64,000 nucleotides of DNA from UBA987 sp002292105 (GTDB taxonomy: Bacteria > Bacteroidota > Bacteroidia > NS11-12g > UBA9320): contig OX044357.1 of NCBI GenBank assembly GCA_943846675.1, positions 2,604,001 through 2,668,000 of the forward strand. Direction: 5' to 3'. How positions within the stretch are numbered: position 1 is the stretch's first letter; each line of letters begins with the position of its first letter. A program made the position numbers and the translations under genes. Positions 1-8,998 of this stretch are shown piece by piece. The notes under the pieces are model-generated. The model did not search any database and was not told where the DNA came from. It saw only the letters and a list, made by a program, of their open reading frames with translations.

Positions 1-97
1 GTTTTATGGCATGTCCTTTACCCTGAGTCTTTTCGCATCCGTTGCCGTTCAAAAGAACGTTCGGGATTTGGTTTGGCTTAAAGACAACAACGACTAG
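1..97 (+). CDS. YiaA/YiaB-type two-helix membrane protein, C-terminal end (partial)
   Basis: The frame entering at the window edge stays open to a TAG at 95-97 and encodes 31 residues. They comprise a hydrophobic helix end followed by a VAVQKNVRDLVW segment and a short charged tail. A small hydrophobic protein ending in a QKNxRD-type motif is typical of the YiaA/YiaB two-helix family of inner-membrane proteins, whose function is poorly defined. The start and first helix lie outside the window. The family call rests on this short tail, so confidence is moderate. Confidence 0.5.
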   Translation, partial: FYGMSFTLSLFASVAVQKNVRDLVWLKDNND

Positions 98-134
98 AAA
101 TATTTTACCAAACTAACCTTGAAAATAAGCGATA

Positions 135-881
135 TTAGAAAGTAATACCAACGTTAAACACAAATGACTCGGTTGATCTGATACGTCTAGAGATTGTTGA
201 ATAAGGAAAAACAGGTAACGTCTTTAGCTCAAAAAAGGGCACGTCCATAAGGTCGTAACCAATTGAAAGATTGACAAGGACAGAGTTAAACTTGTTCAAA
301 TAAACTCCAATCGCTGGGTTTACAACTAAACCGCCTTCGCTTAATCCTTCGTCTGAATTAAAAGCAACACCTGCTGATAAACTCGCAAATGGCACCGCCA
401 CTTTTGACGGAGATAAGTTATAACGCCCATTCGCGTAAATGGGAATAAATGCTGGCCAATTATCAGCCGTAGGTTGACGAAGGCCAATACCTCCACCAAC
501 AAAGAGGTTCTCGTTAAACCGATGACCGTTAACAAAATCAAGTTTAAACATATCTAAACCGTACGTGCCCATGCCTGCACCAACGCCAGTCTCTACAAAT
601 CCGTGGTAACCTTTCGCAAAATGGTTTTTAGCAGAGCCATTGGGGAGTTTTGTTTTAGCACTTGGCAAATCCCAAGTAATCTTGGCTATATCCTTTACTT
701 CAAAAACGAATTTGTTCCCGTCTGAGGTAATAATCGTGTACGTCGTATTAGGAACATACTCTACAATGGTTCCTGAAACTACTGTACCGTTATTAAGGTG
801 GATGGTTTCTTGGCTTTTATTTTGAGCCCCTGCTGTTAGACTAAAAAAAACAGCAACAAGAATTAGGATGGTCTTTTTCAT
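135..881 (-). CDS. Secreted outer-membrane beta-barrel-like protein of unknown function
   Basis: The protein has 248 residues from the chosen ATG (MKK...). That start was preferred over an in-frame start 20 codons upstream because it places a classic signal peptide (basic MKK, hydrophobic stretch, cleavage after TAGA) at the N-terminus. A short hydrophilic domain follows the signal (about residues 25-75, with 'GTVVSGTIVEY' and 'NKFVFEVKDIAKI'), resembling small beta domains seen in Bacteroidota envelope proteins. The rest alternates polar and hydrophobic residues with many Gly and aromatics and ends in Phe, as outer-membrane barrels do. No enzymatic motif is visible. It stands alone, with the broken metallo-hydrolase gene upstream on the same strand. 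Confidence 0.6.
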   Translation of the reverse strand: MKKTILILVAVFFSLTAGAQNKSQETIHLNNGTVVSGTIVEYVPNTTYTIITSDGNKFVFEVKDIAKITWDLPSAKTKLPNGSAKNHFAKGYHGFVETGVGAGMGTYGLDMFKLDFVNGHRFNENLFVGGGIGLRQPTADNWPAFIPIYANGRYNLSPSKVAVPFASLSAGVAFNSDEGLSEGGLVVNPAIGVYLNKFNSVLVNLSIGYDLMDVPFFELKTLPVFPYSTISRRIRSTESFVFNVGITF

Positions 882-1071
882 AAAGCAATTATACTGATAA
901 AGCGTAATCCCCAAAAGTCCAAAAAGAAAAAAGAAGTTCAAAGCTGATTCCGCTAGTCCACTCTAAAACCTCAACCACAAAGACACTTGTTTATTTAGCT
1001 CAATTATTGGTAGGCTTCCCACCAGCGCGACGTCTCACTTTTTGTGTGTGTTAAAGCTCCAATTTCTGGGG

Positions 1072-2046
1072 TTAATGGGATATGCCTTTCTGTTGTGCTT
1101 CAGCCGTGAACCGTTCTACTGGTTCTTTCCAAGAATGCTGTGCTAACGAAAAACCGCCCCAATGCACGGGCAGTGCATATTTAGCCCGAACGTCTACACA
1201 AGCCTGTACACTTTCTTCGGGATACATGTGTATTTGGTGCCAGTTTGAGTTGTACTGACCACACTCTATAAAAACTACGTCTACGTCACCTAAGCGTTTG
1301 TGAATTTCTTTGAAATGCTCACCATATCCGCCATCTCCACTGAACCACGTATGTTCGTTTTTGTATTTAAATGACCAGCCACCCCAAAGTGATTTTGCGC
1401 GATCTCTAAGTCCTCGGCCAGAAAAATGGCGTGTAGGCGTAAATGTAATGTGTATATTATTAATGGTAAAACTATCCCACCAGTCATATTCGCTCAAAGC
1501 ATCAGCCGAAATTCCCCATTCTTTTAAATGACGCCCTACACCCATGGCTACATGATATTCCTTCACCTTTGGCATCAGCTTTTTGATACTCTATAAATCA
1601 AGATGATCATAGTGATCATGGGTCATCAAGAGCACATCAATGTCTGGCAAATCGTCAATGACGTCAATCGCATTGTCTGAAAACCTTTTGGTTGGAAACG
1701 GTGCAATTGGCGACGCACTAGGACCAAACATCGGATCAATCAGTATGGTTGTATTGGCGATGTTGAGCAGAATTACAGAATGACCATACCAAATAAACTG
1801 GGCATCCGTACTAGGTGATTTAAAACGATCACTGTATGGAATGATGGGTATACTGACTTGAGGTTCACAGCCTTTCGATTCAAAAAATTGCTTGTACAAC
1901 AATTTGGGCAACGTATGGAAATTTATGTCCATCGTTGTTTCTTCTAGGTTTTCAAACTTTCCTTCCCTCCAATTTGGAGAACTGCTGTACGCGTTTTGCA
2001 GGGCCTTGGTAGCCGTGCCACCAAATTGTGCCTTAAATGTTTTCAT
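1072..2046 (-). pseudogene. UlaG-like metallo-beta-lactamase-fold hydrolase, interrupted by an in-frame TAG
   Basis: The two halves lie in the same reading frame. The N-terminal 151 codons (from ATG at 2046) end right after the zinc-binding HDHYDH motif (residues 143-148). A TAG at 1591-1593 stops the frame, which then continues as SIKKLMPKVK and on for another 167 codons to 1072. The second half contains the later metal ligands expected of the family (for example 'GDGGYGEHF' and 'PVHWGGFSLAQHSW'). Together they make about 324 codons, a usual length for these cytoplasmic or membrane-associated MBL-fold enzymes. Relatives normally read H-L-D-Y-E at the break; here the DNA gives H-L-D-L-stop, which could arise from one inserted T and one lost G. 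The gene is either broken or the site carries a sequencing error. Confidence 0.8.
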
Positions 2047-2087
2047 GCTGTAACGAATTTGGTGATTTACTCCCGCTTTTCAAGATT

Positions 2088-2675
2088 CTATTGAATCAAT
2101 TCAACAACAACTTCGTTTCGACGTCCAATCACCTCGAAAGGTGGATTGTATCCCAAATAACTAAAACTACCCGTATAGGCCAATCCCTTGTCGTCTAAGG
2201 CCTTCTTAAGCTTATCGGTATACTTGGCAATTCTTTTATCGGTTGACTTTCCTCCAAAACGTATGGCTGCAACAATTTTTTCTTCTTCTTTGGCAAATCG
2301 CACGGTACTATTATTTGGCTTCGGTAAATCTTCCAAATCCATATCCGACGGGATTTTAAACTTCATGGTTATCGAGTCGCTCATATCCATAGCTACAGGT
2401 GTGGTCATAGCAATTTTTTGGTTCTTGTCATTATCACCGAAAATGTAACCCGCCAATCGTCTAAAGCCTTTACCTGACACATTTTTGTACGAATCAGACG
2501 CCATCACCGTATAAGAGAATAATGCAGGCTCATATTTACGCACCTCAAATTCTCCGTAGTCTTCAATAAGGGTATACGAATGCCCTTCTGTTTTGTTGGT
2601 AGATCGTTTGATTAAAATTTGTGACACCAAGAAAAGTACTCCTAGTATCAGCATAACGATTGCAAATGTTCTCAT
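2088..2675 (-). CDS. SOUL-family heme-binding protein
   Basis: The protein has 195 residues. It begins with one hydrophobic segment (residues 4-20, a membrane anchor or uncleaved signal), followed by the SOUL domain from about residue 33 to the end. Family hallmarks are 'YGEFEVRKYEPALFSYT' near the start, 'GFRRLAGYIFGDN', 'IAMTTPVAMD' in the middle and 'YNPPFEVIGRRNEVVVEL' at the end. SOUL/HBP proteins bind heme or porphyrin; the role of bacterial members is unclear. It is separated by 41 bp from the broken MBL gene downstream on the same strand, so the two could share a transcript. Confidence 0.85.
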   Translation of the reverse strand: MRTFAIVMLILGVLFLVSQILIKRSTNKTEGHSYTLIEDYGEFEVRKYEPALFSYTVMASDSYKNVSGKGFRRLAGYIFGDNDKNQKIAMTTPVAMDMSDSITMKFKIPSDMDLEDLPKPNNSTVRFAKEEEKIVAAIRFGGKSTDKRIAKYTDKLKKALDDKGLAYTGSFSYLGYNPPFEVIGRRNEVVVELIQ

Positions 2676-2799
2676 ACCATAGGTAACAAAAATCCGAACT
2701 TATGGTTTTAGCGTCTCTTTGACATGAGCTTCGAAATTAGTATATTCGGCTGACTGGATTCGCAATCAAACTGGCTCAATCCATAGAATTAATAAACCC

Positions 2800-3144
2800 A
2801 TGAAAATAAAACTTTTATTAGTTGCGTGTTCCGTTCTGTTTGTCTTGTCATCTTGCTCTGAAGAAGAAATTCCACAGCCGAAAAATACAATTGGCAATGA
2901 CATTAAAGCGTTAGCTGAAGAAAAAGGAGTACAGTTCGTCTATTATTGCTACCCTCCTGGTTCTTCCTGTACAATTCCATTTGGTGACGAGTGGTACAGT
3001 AATTATACTTTCGTTGGCGACAACTCGATTCGAATTGGCTCTACCTACTTTAACCTAAACCAAGTCAAAAGATATGAAGTCAAAACTCTTTCGGAAAAGG
3101 AGAAAACTGAGATTTGGTTGGTTTTACACCTCGTCGAGTTTTAA
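2800..3144 (+). CDS. Small lipoprotein of unknown function
   Basis: The protein has 114 residues. A short basic start and hydrophobic stretch end in LSSC (Cys19), a convincing lipobox, so it is probably anchored in the outer membrane. The mature part is acidic at first (SEEE), then contains three further cysteines within residues 50-60 and an 'IRIGSTYFNLNQVKRYEVK' segment. I do not recognise the family. It converges with the saccharopine-dehydrogenase-like gene, with 22 bp between the two stops. Confidence 0.6.
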   Translation: MKIKLLLVACSVLFVLSSCSEEEIPQPKNTIGNDIKALAEEKGVQFVYYCYPPGSSCTIPFGDEWYSNYTFVGDNSIRIGSTYFNLNQVKRYEVKTLSEKEKTEIWLVLHLVEF

Positions 3145-3166
3145 CAATTATGCTAGCCTAACTGTA

Positions 3167-4216
3167 CTATTCCATTTTACGCGTAACTCCCTCAAAGTTC
3201 ATAATAAAATCAGCGCCAAAAGCCCCGGCTGGTGTAAAATAACCTGCTCCTACTTCTTTATTCAATATTTTCTCCGCACACATAATGGCCGTTTTTGCCG
3301 TTAAAGCATACGATTCTGGCGTGACCATTTCTGCGACAACTTCGTTACCGTTGCTATCCCAAACGCGCCCGTACAACTGTGCCGTTAAGCTATTGCGTTT
3401 TTCTTGACTTGGCCCGTCAATCTTTTTGCGAATAATGTATCGACCTATTTTTTGTATCAAAGACGTCTTAATCAACCAAGCCCATTTAGACGCACGGCGC
3501 ATTGTGTTCATGGTTTTTACAGGCATCCCGGTAAAGACAGAGATGTTTGGAATTCCGGTGGTGTGAAACGCAGTAAAAATATCTCCCCACGCAATGCCTA
3601 CCACATTTCTTTCTTTGCCTTGAAACAGCAGAGTTTTGTTAACAGATGCCGTACGTTGTTCTACGATTTGTCCATCAATACGCACCGAACTGCCTTGATG
3701 AAACCTATTTAAAACCGACAGTGCCGTACCACGTGACAGCCCAGAACTTGAATCGAAGGCCAGTTCTAAGTGTGTAGCTGATGGTAACTGCTCAGACAAA
3801 TATTTAGCCAAACAATCTGTGGGCACAACGTCGAAACCAGCCCCAGGCAACAAGGTGACGCCTGCCTCTTTGGCTTGATGCTCGAGCGAATGAATGTATT
3901 CGAATACCAAAACCTCACCATTTATATCGGTATAATGTGTTTTGTTTCGGATGCATGCCGGAAGTATTTCATGTATGGTGAGTGAAAAAGGTCCGGCACA
4001 ATTGATTAACAATTCATGATTGCTTAAGGCCTTGTCCCATGCAGCTTGATCGTCATACTTAAAAGCTACAAATGGCAGGTTATGCGATTTGGCCAACTGC
4101 TCGACCAATTCGGCATTTCTGCCCGCAATAGTTGGAGTCATACCCCTTTTTAAGGCTTCTTCAACAATGAGTTTTCCGGTATATCCGTAAGCACCGTAAA
4201 TGATGATGTTGTTCAT
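3167..4216 (-). CDS. Saccharopine-dehydrogenase-like NAD(P)-binding oxidoreductase
   Basis: The protein has 349 residues. The N-terminus has a Rossmann dinucleotide-binding motif, GAYGYTG (residues 8-14), followed by 'TPTIAGRNAEL', the signature of the Sacchrp_dh_NADP family that also includes trans-acting enoyl reductases. 'LLINCAGPF' (about residues 90-98) and 'HYTDINGEV' are the other conserved segments. The natural substrate cannot be told from sequence; lysine biosynthesis is unlikely because these short relatives lack the classical C-terminal domain. It is divergent from the secreted protein gene at 4309 and otherwise stands alone. Confidence 0.75.
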   Translation of the reverse strand: MNNIIIYGAYGYTGKLIVEEALKRGMTPTIAGRNAELVEQLAKSHNLPFVAFKYDDQAAWDKALSNHELLINCAGPFSLTIHEILPACIRNKTHYTDINGEVLVFEYIHSLEHQAKEAGVTLLPGAGFDVVPTDCLAKYLSEQLPSATHLELAFDSSSGLSRGTALSVLNRFHQGSSVRIDGQIVEQRTASVNKTLLFQGKERNVVGIAWGDIFTAFHTTGIPNISVFTGMPVKTMNTMRRASKWAWLIKTSLIQKIGRYIIRKKIDGPSQEKRNSLTAQLYGRVWDSNGNEVVAEMVTPESYALTAKTAIMCAEKILNKEVGAGYFTPAGAFGADFIMNFEGVTRKME

Positions 4217-4308
4217 TACTGCAAGTATAATGGGTTTCCACTACTGAGAACAAAAAGAGGTAGTGCAAGGCATTTTGTATATTTAGTTATACCAAAATGT
4301 AAAACGCT

Positions 4309-5004
4309 ATGCGACGTATTAGTCTCTTTTGTTTTGTACTGTGTATTTCCTTTCAAAGTTATAGCCAGATCTATTTCACCTACGGATACGGCGGAAGTTT
4401 TACCAATCCCAAAGGTTTAAACCAGTTTGTAGAGAATTATAACGCAACACGGTCTTGGCTAAATAAAGAGATGAAATCGTTTTCGTATTTAGATGGTATT
4501 TCTGTTACGCTGGGCGCTGGTTTTGGTGGCGGATCGATTGATATGGAGTATGCCTTAAGGGCTCAGAAACGATTTGCCGACGGAATTGATGCAGCTGGAG
4601 ACGATGTGACCAGGCAGGTAAAGCATAGGCAGAATGCGTTTGCCGTGAGCACCGGCGGCATGTTTGTAGAAGGCAGTGGTGGTGTTGCATTTGGCTTGCG
4701 GACAGAGTTTGGAAATCAGAAAATAAACACCCGGTTGTACGAAACGAATGGCTCCAAATCGGATTGGGAGAAATATGACATGGGTTTAATGGTGAATACA
4801 GGACCCGTACTCAAGATATTTTTTGGAGAAGACGGAGGATTGGCTGCGTTGTCTTTGCACTACACTTTTGGCTTATTAAACCGTAACGTTTCAGAAATAG
4901 AAGATTTAATCAATCATTCTAACCCACCAGATGATGATGAACGGTTTGACAACAATACAGGTGGTTTTGGATTCGGTGTTTCATTCGGTGTTTTTGGTTC
5001 TTGA
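4309..5004 (+). CDS. Secreted hypothetical protein, Gly-rich, probably outer membrane
   Basis: The protein has 231 residues. Residues 1-20 form a signal peptide ending SYSQ. The mature part has alternating Gly/aromatic strands ('FTYGYGGSF', 'GAGFGGGSIDMEY', 'GFGFGVSFGVFGS' at the end), suggesting a small outer-membrane beta-barrel. An acidic patch, NPPDDDERFDNN, lies in a likely loop near residues 205-216. No known domain is recognised. It converges with the membrane transcription regulator gene downstream. Confidence 0.5.
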   Translation: MRRISLFCFVLCISFQSYSQIYFTYGYGGSFTNPKGLNQFVENYNATRSWLNKEMKSFSYLDGISVTLGAGFGGGSIDMEYALRAQKRFADGIDAAGDDVTRQVKHRQNAFAVSTGGMFVEGSGGVAFGLRTEFGNQKINTRLYETNGSKSDWEKYDMGLMVNTGPVLKIFFGEDGGLAALSLHYTFGLLNRNVSEIEDLINHSNPPDDDERFDNNTGGFGFGVSFGVFGS

Positions 5005-5021
5005 TTATCGAACACAACACT

Positions 5022-5849
5022 TCAGTCTTCAATGACCATTTTGTAGCCAACACCTTTCACATTCACCAGTTTTACGCGCGGATCGTATGCCAATTTTTTT
5101 CTGAGTTTTGAGATAAATACATCCAACGTCCTACCATCATAGCTTCCTTCATCGCCCCATATTTCTTTTAAGATATGCTCCTTTTTTACTGTGTTGTTTA
5201 TTGATTTATAAAGGAGATGAAGTAAATCCGATTCTCGTGTCGTCATGTTAACCCGCTCCCCTTCGTACACCAAATACATCGCCTTAGTATCAAATCGATA
5301 ACGGCCAATGCGAACTAAGTTCGTTTTGGGCTTGAAAACGTATCTGTATAGGGCAAATCCTATTACAACGCCCAACACCATCAAACCTATGATCAACAGT
5401 CCCATGTTCTTTGTACTTCGTTGACCTGAGAATCTTATATGCACTTGGTAACATCCCGTTTCTAAAACCCGACTACGGCATTGGATTAAATCAGACCGTG
5501 TTGTTGTATCTCGCTCATAGCTATATACTACATCTGCTGTGTCGCAGGTTTTAACTTGGACGATATACTCGGCAGCAAGGTTGGTTTGTGCAAATGACTC
5601 TTCAATGGCGTCCACCAAATCGCTCGGAAGAATAGAAATGGGTTTGGCAAAGCCGATGATATATTCGCCTTCTACGAACTGGACTGGCAACACCCGTGTA
5701 GTTGAATCTCCATGACTGAGCAGAATCTGATGCCCAATGTTTCTGAGTTTAACGTCGATTCTTTCAGACTCAATTGCCTCGTCAGTGGAGTCTGAATAGC
5801 TTGAATTTCCAGACAGGATAACAACTAGTAGTAAAGTTAAAACGCGCAT
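5022..5849 (-). CDS. Membrane-anchored winged-helix transcription regulator
   Basis: The protein has 275 residues from ATG 5849 (a GTG lies one codon upstream). Order of parts: signal-like hydrophobic start (1-20), periplasmic sensor region (about 25-148) with four cysteines ('KTCDTAD', 'IQCRSRV', 'ETGCYQV'), one transmembrane helix (about 150-172), then a C-terminal OmpR/PhoB-type winged helix (about 180-275; 'TTRESDLLHLLY', 'KEHILKEIWG', 'GRTLDVFISKLRKKL', 'LVNVKGVGYKM'). This is ToxR-like in principle but reversed: DNA binding is C-terminal and sensing is N-terminal. No receiver domain or kinase partner is seen, so it probably acts as a one-component sensor at the membrane. Its targets are unknown. 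Confidence 0.8.
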   Translation of the reverse strand: MRVLTLLLVVILSGNSSYSDSTDEAIESERIDVKLRNIGHQILLSHGDSTTRVLPVQFVEGEYIIGFAKPISILPSDLVDAIEESFAQTNLAAEYIVQVKTCDTADVVYSYERDTTTRSDLIQCRSRVLETGCYQVHIRFSGQRSTKNMGLLIIGLMVLGVVIGFALYRYVFKPKTNLVRIGRYRFDTKAMYLVYEGERVNMTTRESDLLHLLYKSINNTVKKEHILKEIWGDEGSYDGRTLDVFISKLRKKLAYDPRVKLVNVKGVGYKMVIED

Positions 5850-5853
5850 CACT

Positions 5854-5861
5854 CAAAGATA
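5854..5861 (-). promoter_or_regulatory. -7 promoter element TATCTTTG just ahead of the membrane regulator gene
   Basis: On the minus strand TATCTTTG is a perfect match to the Bacteroidota -7 consensus TAnnTTTG. It ends only 4 bases before the ATG at 5849, which would give a leaderless or nearly leaderless mRNA. No TTG is present at the -33 position, so the call depends on the -7 match alone. Confidence 0.5.
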
Positions 5862-5871
5862 CGGTTTGAAC

Positions 5872-5899
5872 AATTTGTAATCTTTAATTTGTAATCTTT
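5872..5899. repeat. Tandem repeat, two perfect copies of a 14-bp unit
   Basis: The unit AATTTGTAATCTTT occurs twice back to back, immediately upstream (on the minus strand) of the putative promoter of the membrane regulator. A third partial TTACAATTGTTT follows. Spaced direct repeats upstream of a promoter are typical binding sites for dimeric winged-helix regulators, so autoregulation is possible but unproven. Confidence 0.6.
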
Positions 5900-5997
5900 T
5901 ACAATTGTTTGCGATTGATTTCTCGTTGAAAGTGGTTTTGTAAAAGCTTTATCTTTATGCATAGTGGAAATCAGACACACCCGTATTTACTACCCGC

Positions 5998-8925
5998 CTA
6001 TTCCTTAATTAAACGAAATGCTGACCTGCCGATTTTCATAAAATAAACCCCAGACTCTAAATGTGACAAATCGAAAGACGAAACGTTGTCTGATAAATCA
6101 GACTCCCAAACCTGCACTCCGTTAACGTTAAACAGTCTTACCGTTGCATCTTTATTAAAAAAGTGTTGAATGGTTATAGACGTAAAAAATGGGTTAGGAA
6201 ATACAGTAAGGGTTGAATCTATCAGCAAGGTTTCAAGACCGAGTTGACATTTTACCGTTTTAACGTCAATGCTTTTAACACTGATGCAGCCGTCAGCATT
6301 TTGAGCACGAATGGTGTATTTCCCGCTTTGACTCATGTTCAATGTATCTGTCGCGCTTTCGCCATTAACGACATACTCAATAGAATCCGAAAGCGGTATA
6401 TTCCACATTGAATCTTGACATATGGTTGTGTCGTAAAACTGATGGAGTGTTGGCAAGGCATACTGCCATATAGTGAGGGTATCGCTATACGCGCACCCCT
6501 CTTTATTCAGCACCTTTGCCACATAGGTATCAGGCATATCTACCTCTACTTTGTTAGACGCAACCAATTCATTTTGCCAATAAAAACGCTCACCTTCAGG
6601 GCGATGTATGGTAATTGATTCTCCAACACACAAACCGGTGTCATTTCCCAATTCAAAATATGGTAATTCCAATACCTCAATTTGGATGCTATCAACCGAC
6701 CAGCATCCATTAGAATCAAGAATATCTATCGCACCTCCTGTAGTTTTTTTCAGCTCCCATCGATCTTCCTTTTCAATTGAATCGAAATACCACCGTTTTA
6801 TACCATTGGGTTTGTCGATTACTACAAAATCACCATCACAAATGCGGTCTTTCGTAATAAGCGACTGTCGTTCTTCATATTCAGCTATCGTTACACTATC
6901 CGTATGACTGCATCCAAATGCATCCATAACCGTTAGTTTTAAATCACCTTGAGTTGCTCGATAAGTGTTTCCATTTGGAACGTTATTCCATACATAACTT
7001 TTGAATTTGTTTGTCACCTCAATCAGGGTATCGTGGTCTGGACAAAGCTTAATGGCATTAGGCAGTTTTACCAACGGATTAGAGTAGGTAACCTCAACCG
7101 TGTCCGCATACATACATCCTTGTAGGCTCCGAGCGGAGAGTCTTACTGTTTCAGCCGAGTCCGTAACGTATTGGAAAGACTGTGACGTGCCGTTGGAATT
7201 GTTCCAGGTAAACCGTCGAAATCCCGTTGTATCGGGTTCAAATGTTATCTGATCACCCAAACACAAATGGACATCGTTGCCCAACTTTGGCACTTCTATT
7301 GGGTCTGGCACGATAGTTATCCATGTAGAATCTGACGTCACACAAGCTGATGAAGCATATTGGGTTACAAATAGAAAAGACGTACTGTCGTATGCGCTAA
7401 TTGTGGCTTTTGACGTGTTGTATGTTCTACCAGTTGGTAGCTCTTGCCAAGAATAACTGCAACCTTTAATAGTTTCAACCCCAATGTCAACTTTCGCGTT
7501 TTTACATAGGTGATAGGTTTCTGGAGGCTTTGGCAGGTGTATAGGCACGTTATAAAAACTGACCAACCCCATGCCCGTTTTACCTTTTACCCAGGGTTGC
7601 GTGCGGGCCAATCCGTCGTAAGTAACACCGGTAACACCGCAACTGCTTTTATTGAGTTGCAACACCACTTGGTTGTTGCGTATAAACCCTCCCGTTATTA
7701 AGACAGTAGGATCTCCTTCTGTTCTAAACAACTTCGTAAACCCGTTATCAGCAAATATGCTGTCGTTTGGATATTTCATCTGCAAGGTGACTTCGGTTTG
7801 GTCGGCATTCGCATAAACACAAGACTTAATGCTTGGCGCATTAATGTGTTGTCGTGTGCTTCCGTAAAAATCCCTACCAACCAAGGCGCTCATTTGATGA
7901 CCCAATAACTCGTAGCCGTTTACAAACCCGTAATGGCAGCCGTCATGACTGTTCAAACCATTGGCACTAACAGTCTGGCAATTAGGCAGCACTTCTTCAA
8001 GCAGTCTTTGCTTGTCGCGCAGTTGGATAGATGGTCCTCCACAACCTGCCCGAACTTGAATAACATACAGTTTCTCAAAGTTTGGGTAATCGGTTTTCCA
8101 AAATCCATGAAGCTTCTGAAACAGTGTATCGTGTAAGGGTGCGTTCCGGCCGTCACTCTCTCCTTGAAAATATAAAATGCCTCGAATGTGTTGATCAAGG
8201 TTGGCTTTTCTCACCCGATGGAGCAATCGACCGTAAATTGTACTTAAGTTAGTTGGATTGTTCGGATCCCGTTGGTGTTGTGTTATTCGTGTCCCCCCAA
8301 CAGCTCCATTGATCAAGCAGATTGGCACCGAGAAGGAATCCACCAGCACCTGCGCCATTACGGCACCCCATTGCCCAACTGACCCACGCGTATATGCGCC
8401 ATCAGCATACGTTCTGTACCAATTGGAATCAGCACTTACCGCGGTTCCGTTTGTAGAACTCGTACCAAACGAACGGCAATACTTATCGTAATACGCAGTA
8501 TCAAATTTATTGTAAGAGGCGGCTACAGCATTGCTTTGTCCTTGGATAAGGAACACGTCACCAACAACAATGTCGTCAATGTTTTGCATAACGGTTGTTG
8601 GCCCAATCAATTGATAAGAAATCTTATAGATGTACTTTCCGGCTGGTAGAAATATCATCTGCTTAAAAGTATATTGGGAACCGCTAAACGCTAATCTCAC
8701 CTTTGATCTACTCATCTGCCTACCCGATTGATACACAGTGATAAATAAGGTATTGTAAGACACATCTTTGACTACACCAGTCAGCAGGTAATTCGCACTT
8801 TTAGATTTGACGTTCTGCGCTAAAAAGGCACCTTCTTTTGGTGCATCTATCAATTCGAGTTGCGCTGAAGCAAAGGCCGAAAACAACATAGCAGAAATCA
8901 GCAGAAATACGCGAATAGCAGTCAT
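5998..8925 (-). CDS. T9SS-secreted sialate O-acetylesterase-like (SASA/SGNH) protein
   Basis: The protein has 975 residues. A signal peptide (1-21) is followed by a SASA-type esterase domain (about 115-345) with the nucleophile block GQSN (129-132), an oxyanion-type 'NGAVGGTRI' (206-214), 'YFQGESDG' (252-259) and the catalytic Asp/His block HDGCH (327-331). A series of Ig/PKD-like repeats follows (about 350-890), each carrying phrases such as 'LGNDVHLCLGDQITF' and 'LGNDTGLCVGESITI'. The end is a type A T9SS sorting domain (about 900-975: VFPNPF, then SGVYFMKI). It is therefore an exported hydrolase, presumably deacetylating carbohydrate, released or attached at the cell surface. The membrane regulator gene lies 145 bp downstream. 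Confidence 0.85.
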   Translation of the reverse strand: MTAIRVFLLISAMLFSAFASAQLELIDAPKEGAFLAQNVKSKSANYLLTGVVKDVSYNTLFITVYQSGRQMSRSKVRLAFSGSQYTFKQMIFLPAGKYIYKISYQLIGPTTVMQNIDDIVVGDVFLIQGQSNAVAASYNKFDTAYYDKYCRSFGTSSTNGTAVSADSNWYRTYADGAYTRGSVGQWGAVMAQVLVDSFSVPICLINGAVGGTRITQHQRDPNNPTNLSTIYGRLLHRVRKANLDQHIRGILYFQGESDGRNAPLHDTLFQKLHGFWKTDYPNFEKLYVIQVRAGCGGPSIQLRDKQRLLEEVLPNCQTVSANGLNSHDGCHYGFVNGYELLGHQMSALVGRDFYGSTRQHINAPSIKSCVYANADQTEVTLQMKYPNDSIFADNGFTKLFRTEGDPTVLITGGFIRNNQVVLQLNKSSCGVTGVTYDGLARTQPWVKGKTGMGLVSFYNVPIHLPKPPETYHLCKNAKVDIGVETIKGCSYSWQELPTGRTYNTSKATISAYDSTSFLFVTQYASSACVTSDSTWITIVPDPIEVPKLGNDVHLCLGDQITFEPDTTGFRRFTWNNSNGTSQSFQYVTDSAETVRLSARSLQGCMYADTVEVTYSNPLVKLPNAIKLCPDHDTLIEVTNKFKSYVWNNVPNGNTYRATQGDLKLTVMDAFGCSHTDSVTIAEYEERQSLITKDRICDGDFVVIDKPNGIKRWYFDSIEKEDRWELKKTTGGAIDILDSNGCWSVDSIQIEVLELPYFELGNDTGLCVGESITIHRPEGERFYWQNELVASNKVEVDMPDTYVAKVLNKEGCAYSDTLTIWQYALPTLHQFYDTTICQDSMWNIPLSDSIEYVVNGESATDTLNMSQSGKYTIRAQNADGCISVKSIDVKTVKCQLGLETLLIDSTLTVFPNPFFTSITIQHFFNKDATVRLFNVNGVQVWESDLSDNVSSFDLSHLESGVYFMKIGRSAFRLIKE

Positions 8926-8998
8926 TGACCAAAGATAATTGATTTAAGTGGTTAACGACCAAAGTAAGCCGTAGTAGAAATAGCTGTGGTAAGTTGAT

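Noticed and set aside
1290..1487. Alternative frames within the broken metallo-hydrolase gene
   Set aside because: They overlap the recognisable hydrolase sequence out of frame and carry no domain of their own.
1591..1593. Recoding of the TAG as pyrrolysine or by suppression
   Set aside because: There is no pyl gene or suppressor tRNA in the window, and the family has no special residue at this place.
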